Below, piece after piece: positions 57,139 through 64,000 of a stretch of 64,000 nucleotides of DNA (its first letter is position 1; each line of letters opens with the position of its first letter). The notes under the pieces are model-generated. The model saw only the letters and a program-made list of their open reading frames with translations. It searched no databases and was not told where the DNA came from. The stretch comes from UBA4742 sp963773335. GTDB taxonomy: Bacteria; Actinomycetota; Acidimicrobiia; Acidimicrobiales; Acidimicrobilacustridaceae. The position numbers were made by a program, and so were the translations under genes. The stretch is taken from positions 558,001 to 622,000 of the forward strand of contig CAVZAT010000007.1 in NCBI GenBank assembly GCA_963773335.1. The letters are read 5' to 3'.

Positions 57139-57564
57139 TCAGTGCGTGGTCGCGCCCCGCTCGGCTTCGCGCAGGCGGGTCGCCAGGGCGGTGAGCATCC
57201 GGCGGGACACGCCGGGCCACTCGTCGAGCACGGCGGCCACCTCTCGTTGGCCGAGCACGTACAGCTCGAGCGGGGTGACGGCGGTGACGGTGGCGCCGCG
57301 GGGTGCATTGTCGAGCACGGCCAGCTCGCCGAAGTACTGCCCCGGCGCCAGGTGGGCCACCGAACGCCCGTCACGGACCACGTCGGCCTGGCCGTCGACG
57401 ATGAGGTACAGCTCGCTGCCCGGTTTGCCCTGTTCGACCACGTGCTCGCCGGCCGCCACCGACATCGGTTCGGTGACCTGGGCGATCAGGGCCAGCTCGC
57501 GGTCGGTACAGGTCGAGAACAGGTCGACCGTGGCCAGCTGTTCAACCACGTTGCTTCGGGGCAT
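57139..57564 (-). CDS. Stand-alone cyclic-nucleotide-binding domain protein
   Basis: 141 residues; ATG at 57564 behind GAGGAG. cNMP-binding fold: VVEQGKPGSELYLIVDGQAD, HLAPGQYFGELAVLDNAPRG (the phosphate-binding cassette with GELA and the Arg) and a C-terminal helix. No helix-turn-helix, so not a CRP transcription factor. It starts 13 nt after the sugar permease, an operon position, so it may sense cAMP state or regulate the transporter; inference. Confidence 0.85.
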   Translation of the reverse strand: MPRSNVVEQLATVDLFSTCTDRELALIAQVTEPMSVAAGEHVVEQGKPGSELYLIVDGQADVVRDGRSVAHLAPGQYFGELAVLDNAPRGATVTAVTPLELYVLGQREVAAVLDEWPGVSRRMLTALATRLREAERGATTH

Positions 57565-57577
57565 GGTTCTGCGCTCC

Positions 57578-58697
57578 TCAGGTGACCCCGGCCCGCTTGC
57601 GGCCGATGATGGTGGAGATGAGCACCGCCAGGAACAGGGCGGCGCCGTTGAAGACGTCATTGATCCAGTTCTGCACCCCGGCCAGCGACAGCCCGGTCAC
57701 GGTGAAGGCCAGGAAGAAGATGGCCACCAGGGTGCCGACCACGTTGAACCGACCCGGCTTGATGGCGGTGGCGCCCAGGTAGGCGGCGGCCAGGGCTTGG
57801 AGGGTGTTGGCCACGGTGCCCAGCTGTGGGCTGGCGCTCCCGGTGCTGCCCACCCACAGGATGCCGGCGAATCCGGCCAGGGCACCGGAGATGACGAAGG
57901 CCAACAGGACAAGTAGGTCGACGCGCAGGCCGACCAACCGGGCCGCGTCGCGGTTCGAGCCGATGCTCTGCAGGTACCGGCCATAGGGCGTGTGCTCGAG
58001 CAGGTAGTAGACCCCGAGCGCCACCACAGCCAGGTAGTAGACGGTGCGCGGGATGCCCAGCCAGGTGCCGGAGCCCAGCTTGACCAGCTCGGACGTGCTC
58101 GAGATGAGGATGGACTGGCCGCTCGTGTACCACTCCACGACGCCGGCCAGCACGGTGGACACGCCAAGGGTGACGATCAAGGAGTTCACGCCGATGCGAG
58201 CCACGGTGTTGCCATTGGTCAGCCCGACGAAGGCGCCGATGCCGATGGGCACCAGGATGGCCAGCCACACCGGCCAGCCCAGCCGGGTCAGGAACCCGGC
58301 GCACAGCACCTGGGTCAGTCCGGCGATGGAGCCCACGGAGAAGTCGAACTCGCCACAGGTGAGCGGGATGATGATGGCCATGGCCAGGATGCCCACCACC
58401 GCCTGGCTGCTCAGGACGTTCTTGATGTTGGCGCTGGTCGGGAACGTGCTCGACGTCTTGGACCACAGGCTGAAGAACAGGAAGGTGAGCACGAACAGGA
58501 TCACCAGCGCATAGCGCTCGATGAACCAGAGCACGCCGGCCGCCGCCGGCGGAGCCGCTTCCGGATTCGGCCGAAGCCGGGGACTCGGTGGCCGTGGACG
58601 ACACCGTGTCCCCGTCCTGGGCCGCGACTGGCGACGTCGCTGGGGTCTTCGAGCCCTGCGGATCGGCCCCCGCAGGCGCGTCGGGGTCGAGGCTCAT
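57578..58697 (-). CDS. Sugar-type ABC importer permease, RbsC family (one frameshift)
   Basis: About 373 residues. ATG at 58697 overlaps the ATPase stop (ATGA). A Ser/Ala-rich cytoplasmic head (MSLDPDAPAGADPQGSKTPA) is followed after a break at about 58540 by eight to ten TM segments, including ALVILFVLTFLFFSLWSKTS, the conserved GEFDFSVGSIAGLTQVL and GRYLQSIGSNRDAARLVGL coupling loop. Typical of BPD_transp_2 permeases for ribose, xylose and similar sugars. Confidence 0.9.
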
Positions 58698-60319
58698 GAG
58701 GCCACCTCCTGGGTGCGCAAGGCCAACTCAGTGAGTCGGATGGGTTCGATGTCGGGTGGTCGCAGCTCGGCCGACACCCGCCCGCCGGTCAGTACCAGCG
58801 ACGCGGTCCGACACCCGGGCCAGTTCCTCGAAGTCGCTGGTGACCAGCAGCACCGAGCAGCCCTGGTCGACCGCCTTGGACACCAGGGCGTAGATCTCCG
58901 CCCTGGCGTTCACGTCCACGCCCTGGGTCGGTTCGTCCAACAGCAGCACTTTGGGGTGGCGCTCGAGCCAGCGGGCCAGGATCACCTTCTGCTGGTTGCC
59001 GCCCGACAGCGTTCCCATCTCCTGGCGCTCCGAGGACGCCCGGATGAGGAAGTCGCCGATGGTGCTGGCGCGCCTCGGCGTCGGCTTGTCGGCGGTGCAG
59101 GCGCAGCCCGTGCCAGTAGCGGTCGACCATGGCCGCGGCCAGGTTCTCCGACAGGGTCAGGTCCGGGAAGACGGCCTCGCCCCCGCGGTCCTCGGGGACG
59201 TAGGCCACCCCTGCCTCCATGGCCTGGCCGATGTGGCGGAAGCGTTGGGGCCGGCCTTCGATCTCGATGGTGCCCGACCGCACCGGGTAGGCCCCGAAGA
59301 TCATCTTGAGCAGTTCGGATCGCCCCGAGCCCAACAGGCCGGCGATGCCGAGCACCTCGCCCTTGCGCAGCTGCAGGTCGACGCCGCGCAGTGGTCCACC
59401 GGTCAGGGCCTTCAGCTCCAGCGCCACCTCTTCGGTGGTCACCGCTGGCATCTCCGGGTACATGCGGTCGAGGGCCCGCCCGGCGATGAGCTCGATCAGG
59501 TGGTTCTCGGTGATCGCGCCCCCGTCGAGGGTGCCGACCAGCCGACCGTCGCGCAGCACCGTGGCCCGGTCGGCGATGTCGATGACCTCGTTGAGGCGGT
59601 GGCTGACCAGCAGGATGGTCTGACCGTTGCGGGCGAAGCGGTTGAGCGCGCCCATCAGGCGGGCCACCTCGGCGCGGGGCAGCGAGGCGGTGGGTTCGTC
59701 GAGCACCAGGACGCCCGACTGCTCACCTTCCTGGTCCTGCACAGCCCGCACGATGGCCACCATGGCCCGTTCGGCCGGCCGCAGGGTGTGCACCGGCGTC
59801 GTCGGGCGACACCGTCGATGTCGTAGCGGTCGAGCAGGGCCTGGGCGCGACGGCGCAGGGCTCGTCCGCGGATCGAGCCGGCCCAGGTGGTGTCGTAGGC
59901 GCTGCCGATGGCGATGTTGTCGGCCACCGACAGAGCGGGGAACACCGCCGCGTTCTGGTGCACGAAGTGCAGGCCCTGGGCCTTGGCCGAGCTGGGCGTG
60001 GTCTGGTTGCTGGCGGTGGTGGTGCCCGCGACCTCGATGGTGCCCCCGGGATCACCGTGGTACACGCCGGCCAGGATCTTGATGAGGGTCGACTTGCCCG
60101 ATCCGTTGCCGCCCAGCAGGGCGTGGATCTGGCCCCGGGCGACGTCGAAGGAGACGTCGATCAGCGCCCGGGTGCCGGGGAAGGTCTTGGACAGGTGAGC
60201 GATGCGCAGCGCTGGCTGCGCCGGGGGCGCGCCAGACGCGCCCCCAGCGGAGGCCGGATCCGTGTGGTCCTGGCTGGGTCGTCAGGATGGGGCTCCGGGG
60301 GAGTGCCCCGGTCGCTCAT
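58694..60319 (-). CDS. Sugar-type ABC importer ATPase, RbsA family, two domains (several frameshifts)
   Basis: About 541 residues, slightly longer than RbsA owing to a ~40-residue charged N-terminal extension. ATG at 60319 overlaps the binding-protein stop (TGATG). First domain: LLGGNGSGKSTLIKILAGVY (Walker A), VLVLDEPTASLP (Walker B); second domain: GIAGLLGSGRSELLKMIFGA, signature LSGGNQQKVILARWL, VLLLDEPTQGVDV. Breaks near 60200, 59800, 59090 and 58800 look like sequencing indels since each motif is present once and in order. Confidence 0.88.
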
Positions 60320-61502
60320 CAGCTGACGCCCCACGCCTTCTGGTACTCGGCCTTGAAGTCGACCGGCGGGATGTACTCGCCCGACGCCGGCAGGCCGTGG
60401 GTGGCATCCACCATGGTCCAGCCGATCCCGCTGTCGACCGGCTTCTGGCTCAGGAAGACGCTGTTCATGGTGTCGACCGAGGCCCAGCCCACCCACTCCG
60501 AAGAGATGACGTTCACCGCGGTGATCTTGCCGGCGCGGATCAGGTCGAGCTCGTCGGCGAAGCCCTCACCGCCCATCACGTCGATGTGGTTCGGGTTGGC
60601 CCCCAACGCCGGCGCCACGCCCAGCGTGGTCACGTAGGTGTAGGGGCTCTTGACCCAGTCGGCTTCGGGGTGCTGGAGGAGGGCGGCCTGGATCTTCTGG
60701 ACGATCTGGCCGTTGGTCAGGTCCTGGGTGGTCACGTTGACGGTGTCGACGATCTTGGATCCGCCGGAGGCGTCGATCACGTTCTTGAATCCCTGGAGCG
60801 TCCAGTAGAGCACCGTGAACTCGGGGTCCTGGATGGCGATGATCTTGGCCTTGTTCTGGGTCTTGGCGATGATGTAGTTGGCCTGGTCGGCGCCGTAGGA
60901 CTCCGAGAACTTGTCCGGGTTGGTGGCCTTGGGCCCGAAGTTGATGTTGGCCGTGTACAGGCCGGTCGCCTCGTTGCCGGCCTTCGGGTCGTTGCAGTCG
61001 AAGCCGTAGATGGCGACCACCGCGATGTGGGCCGCCTTGGCCTCGGTCAGCGGCTGCTTGACCGTGTCGCAGTCGATGGCGTCGAGGACGATCCCGTCGG
61101 CGTGGGCGGCGATGGCCTGACGCACCAGCGGGGCGTAGTTCGACGGGTTCAACTTGGCGTCGTAGAGATCGACCTGCCAACCGATGGCCTTGGCTGCGGC
61201 CACTGCGCCGTTGGACGGCACCGAGCTGCTGCTGGCGGCCTGGCCGGCGGAGATCACCACGATGTGCTTGTTCGTGACCGCCGGACACGACTTGGGGTCG
61301 ACGTTGCGGTTGGTGCCCTTGTAGGCGAGTTGGGTGGCGGCTTCGGCCTTGGCCAGCGCGCGGCGGCGCTCCCACCGCTCGAGGTGCCACCCGTCGTGTT
61401 GCCGGTGGCGGTGTTCGACGATTTCGTACTGCTGCATGCCGCCAGTGCGACCACCATCACGATGGCCACCCCTGCTCGGCGAATGAACACACTGCGCGTC
61501 AT
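60319..61502 (-). CDS. Sugar-type ABC importer substrate-binding lipoprotein (one frameshift)
   Basis: About 394 residues; ATG at 61502 with GGAGGAG upstream. Lipobox AIVMVVALAAC|SST marks a membrane-anchored binding protein. Periplasmic-binding-protein class I (RbsB-like) core: HIVVISAGQAASSSSVPSNG, QAIAAHADGIVLDAIDCDTV, AVVAIYGFDCN. The break near 61375 lies in a Ser/Thr/Gly-rich linker behind the signal peptide. First gene of the importer operon; ligand probably a sugar or polyol, not determinable. Confidence 0.88.
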
Positions 61503-61731
61503 CGGGTCTCCTCCCCCTTGGGGCCCCCGGAAGGACGACCCCTGAGTCGCCCGGCCCGCGCTGGACGACGTAGTGCCAGCTAAGCACGATCGCGGGGCCC
61601 GTGCGGGCGCGGAGCCCAGATCCGGTGAGGGGAGCGTCGAGCCAGCGCCGCCCGTGGCTCCCGAGCGACCCGCCGGAACCTGGCGCGCCGCCGGCTTCCT
61701 TGCCGATTCGCCGGGAGGTCAGGAAGTGGCG

Positions 61732-62136
61732 ATGACCAGCCGAACACCCGTTGATGTCGAGGTCCCCGCCCCCACGCTGCCGAAGCCGGGCTTCGAGCCG
61801 GATGTCGACGGTCTGCGCGCCCTCGTCATCGTCATGGTGGTCGCGTACCACTGCAACCTCCCCGGCTTCTCGGGCGGGTGCATCGGCGTGGACGTCTTCT
61901 TCGTCAGGAGCCTCGCGTTCAGCTGGGACGCCTACCGCATCGCCGAGCAACTGGTCCGCGATGCCATCGGCGGCATCCCAGCGCTCGACGTCAACAAGAT
62001 GTTGTGCGCCTCGACCACCCGCCCGGTCGAGCACGGCAACCTGTGCGTGTACGACGATGACGGTCACGTCTCACAACAGAAGATCGTGACGTTCGTGCCC
62101 CAGGTCGAGTGCTACCTCCGCCAGCTCGTGGGCTGA
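61732..62136 (+). pseudogene. Internally deleted acyltransferase-3/SGNH (OafA-like) remnant
   Basis: The 134-codon frame starts ATG at 61732 with AGGAAG upstream. FEPDVDGLRALVIVMVVAYH and GFSGGCIGVDVFFV are the exact opening of acyltransferase-3 membrane enzymes, but after FVRSLAF the reading jumps to CASTTRPVEHGNLCVYDDDG, typical of the far C-terminal SGNH domain of the same proteins. About 500 central residues are missing although the frame is kept. Such enzymes O-acylate surface polysaccharide; this copy cannot be active. Confidence 0.65.
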
Positions 62137-62146
62137 CCAGGCGGGG

Positions 62147-62767
62147 TCAGACCCGGCGGGCCCAGACCGCCCACAGCGGATCACCCCGGGACCCGAGTGG
62201 CGTGCGGAGTTCGGCCGTGGGCTCGTCGAAGCCGCCGCTCAGGCGGAAGTAGCGCGACACGATCTCCAGGCAGCCCGCGGCATCGGCCAGGGCCCAACCG
62301 CGGATCACCTTGGTGGGGAAGCACCGGTTCGAGAACGTGATCACGAAGCGCCCGCCGGGGCGCAGCACCCGGGCCACCTCGGCGAAGACCTCGACTGGTC
62401 GGACCAGGTAGTCGACCGACACGCAACAGGTGGCATGGTCGAAGCGCTGATCGTCGAAGGGGACCACGGGATCGCGGTTGAGGTCGTGCACCACCCAGTC
62501 GGCCGCCTGCGGGTTGGCGGCCAGCTCGTGTTCGTTCATGCCCAGCGCCACCAGGTGCCTCGGCCGGGCCGAGAAGTGCGACACCCACGAGGCCATGACG
62601 TCGAGCACGTCGCCTTCGATGGCCAGCTCCTGGTAGAGCGCTCCCACCACGGCGATGGCCCTCTCGTCGAGGTGGGTGACGAACCGGTCGGGCTCGTAGA
62701 ACCGCTCGTCGCCCGACGCATCCTCGCGATCGAAGAAGCCCGGAGGGAAGTCCTCGCCGATCGACAT
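62147..62767 (-). CDS. Class I SAM-dependent methyltransferase
   Basis: Intact 206 residues from ATG at 62767. GDVLDVMASWVSHFS (motif I replaced by the DVM.SW variety), VVHDLNRDPVVPFDDQRFDH (acidic loop and motif II) and VARVLRPGGRFVITFSNRCF (motif III). The SNRCFPTKV segment is typical of a conserved bacterial group whose substrate is unknown. Convergent with the acyltransferase remnant, 10 nt apart. Confidence 0.82.
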   Translation of the reverse strand: MSIGEDFPPGFFDREDASGDERFYEPDRFVTHLDERAIAVVGALYQELAIEGDVLDVMASWVSHFSARPRHLVALGMNEHELAANPQAADWVVHDLNRDPVVPFDDQRFDHATCCVSVDYLVRPVEVFAEVARVLRPGGRFVITFSNRCFPTKVIRGWALADAAGCLEIVSRYFRLSGGFDEPTAELRTPLGSRGDPLWAVWARRV

Positions 62768-62894
62768 CGGACCACCTTGGCAGACCGACGGTCTTCCCCG
62801 GCGCCATGACATCGAGTCGCGACCCGTTCGGCGCCGTAGCATTCGCGACCATGGCCCAGGACCTCAGTGCGGCTGACGGGCTCGAGGGCGACCG

Positions 62895-64000
62895 ATGAAG
62901 CCGGGGGCACGGCGGCGCCGATCGCTGGTGGTTGTCGTGGTGCTGGCCCTCGTCGTGTTCGCCGGGACCTGGGCCGTAGCCTTCCTGTCGCGCCCCGAAC
63001 ACGTCGTGCGGCTCACCGCTCAGGCCGCGGTGGCCGGCAACGGCTCCGCCCAGGTGAGCGAGACGATCGACTACCGCTTCAGCGGGACCGCCCGCCACGG
63101 CATCTACCGCGACGTCCCCGGGTTGGCCGCCGACACACCCGGCATCACCGCCACCGACAACGGCCGGCCCGCCCAGGTGCTGACCACGTCCAACGAGATC
63201 GCCGTTCCCAACGCCCACATCCGCATTGGTGACCCCGGCCACACCATCAGCGGCGACCACGCCTACCTGGTCACCTACCCCTTGCCCACGGTCATCGCCG
63301 TGAACGGCAACCTCGACTGGAACGGGGTGGGCACCGGCTGGGGGGTCGACATCGACCGGAGCGACCTGGACGTGTCCGGACCCTGGACCTGGATCGACCC
63401 GACCTGCCAGCAGGGGATCGAGGGCTCCACCACCGCATGCACCGTGACCCAGCCCGAGCCCGGGCTGTTGACCGTGCACGTGGGTCACCTCGGCCCCCAC
63501 GAGGGGGTCACCGTCGAAGCCGGCCGGGGCGCGGCGCTGGCCGCCGCCCCCGCCCTCCCGGCCGTGGCCCCGGTGCGCTGGCCGCCGTTGGGTACGTCGC
63601 CCTTCGTCACCGCGGCGGTGGCCGCACTGGTGTTCCTGGCGGCCGCGCTGGCCCTGCGCGCCGTGCTCGAGCGGCTCGGGCGGGACGAGGTGGTCGGTGC
63701 CGGCGCCACCGACGTGGCCTTCGCCGAGGCCAGCACCGGATCGGTCCGACGCGTGAGCGCCCACGAGCTGGCAGGGATGGCCTCCATCGAGTTCGCGCCG
63801 CCCGCCGACCTCACCGCCTGGCAGGGGGGACTGCTCTGCAGCGAGGAGGTGCTCGACGCCCACAAGGTGGCCTGGCTGCTGGAGGCCGCCATCGCCGGCC
63901 ACCTCGAACTCGACGAGCACGAGGGCGAGGTGACCCTCACCCGTCAGGCCGAGCGACCTACCCCACCGGTGGTGGCGCCGGGCCGGCCGGCGGCCCCCGG
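62895..64000 (+). CDS. DUF2207-type membrane protein (3' end outside window)
   Basis: Open from ATG at 62895 to the window end, 368 codons visible. Signal-like N-terminus (SLVVVVVLALVVFAGTWAVA), then the extracytoplasmic ETIDYRFSGTARHGIYRDVP, the hallmark of DUF2207 proteins, a beta-rich domain and a TM segment (FVTAAVAALVFLAAALALRA) followed by the cytoplasmic EFAPPADLTAWQGGLL block. Family function unknown, widespread in actinobacteria and firmicutes. No frameshift is seen in the visible part. Confidence 0.82.
   Translation, partial: MKPGARRRRSLVVVVVLALVVFAGTWAVAFLSRPEHVVRLTAQAAVAGNGSAQVSETIDYRFSGTARHGIYRDVPGLAADTPGITATDNGRPAQVLTTSNEIAVPNAHIRIGDPGHTISGDHAYLVTYPLPTVIAVNGNLDWNGVGTGWGVDIDRSDLDVSGPWTWIDPTCQQGIEGSTTACTVTQPEPGLLTVHVGHLGPHEGVTVEAGRGAALAAAPALPAVAPVRWPPLGTSPFVTAAVAALVFLAAALALRAVLERLGRDEVVGAGATDVAFAEASTGSVRRVSAHELAGMASIEFAPPADLTAWQGGLLCSEEVLDAHKVAWLLEAAIAGHLELDEHEGEVTLTRQAERPTPPVVAPGRPAAP

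Overview
The window is high-GC DNA with AGGAGG-type ribosome binding sites and frequent GTG starts. It carries families typical of free-living Actinobacteria: several WS/DGAT acyltransferases, GAF-ANTAR regulators, a DevS-type histidine kinase core, TreT, TrpB2 and HdeD. I infer a non-mycobacterial actinobacterium, possibly of the class Acidimicrobiia; nothing here fixes the species. No rRNA, tRNA, CRISPR array, phage module or intact insertion sequence was recognised.

Layout. (1) 1-3.1 kb: end of a large ATPase/TPR regulator, then three small dimeric alpha/beta-barrel genes. (2) 3.6-4.6 kb: a frameshifted SDR and a short ORF. (3) 4.7-13.5 kb: a neutral-lipid island with three WS/DGAT genes, an acyl-CoA synthetase, an alpha/beta hydrolase and an HSL-type esterase, with an inverted-repeat operator between the divergent arms. 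(4) 13.6-20.2 kb: an ABC-2 exporter operon (permease plus two ATPases), a secreted SGNH hydrolase and a MacB/FtsX-like permease. (5) 20.3-30 kb: a DUF4389 membrane protein, enoyl-CoA hydratase, secreted beta-helix protein, trypsin-like lipoprotein, a coiled-coil/small-peptide operon, a patatin and a secreted ceramidase-like enzyme. (6) 30-40.3 kb: a glycosyltransferase/six-hairpin/GH130 operon, a fourth WS/DGAT, TreT-GpsA, GalT and a hydrolase. (7) 40.5-48.3 kb: a WS/DGAT remnant, a DevS-like PAS kinase and receiver-only partner, two GAF-ANTAR proteins, an acidic protein, a flavodoxin, HdeD, two truncated remnants meeting at one breakpoint, and a secreted protein. (8) 48.3-57.6 kb: a P450/NTF2 pair, TrpB2, a DUF4337-like protein, a ferritin-like protein, an amidohydrolase, a winged-helix protein, a serine hydrolase and a cyclic-nucleotide-binding protein. 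(9) 57.6-64 kb: a sugar ABC importer, an acyltransferase remnant, a methyltransferase and a DUF2207 protein running off the edge.

How it fits together. Triacylglycerol/wax-ester synthesis (acyl activation, WS/DGAT, glycerol-3-phosphate supply through GpsA), lipid hydrolysis (esterases, patatin, ceramidase-like enzyme) and glycan/trehalose metabolism lie beside a DevS-like kinase. A promoter-like element of 61 bp (49/61 identical, no gaps) lies upstream of both the patatin and WS/DGAT no. 4. This suggests a dormancy or low-oxygen storage-lipid regulon resembling the DosR/tgs1 arrangement of mycobacteria; that link is inference.

Quality note. About 23 of roughly 55 genes carry single-base frameshifts, mostly in G/C runs, while the reading continues cleanly in another frame. 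This pattern fits uncorrected sequencing indels better than mass pseudogenisation. Such genes are annotated across the break. A few remnants lack whole domains and are probably real decay or rearrangement.
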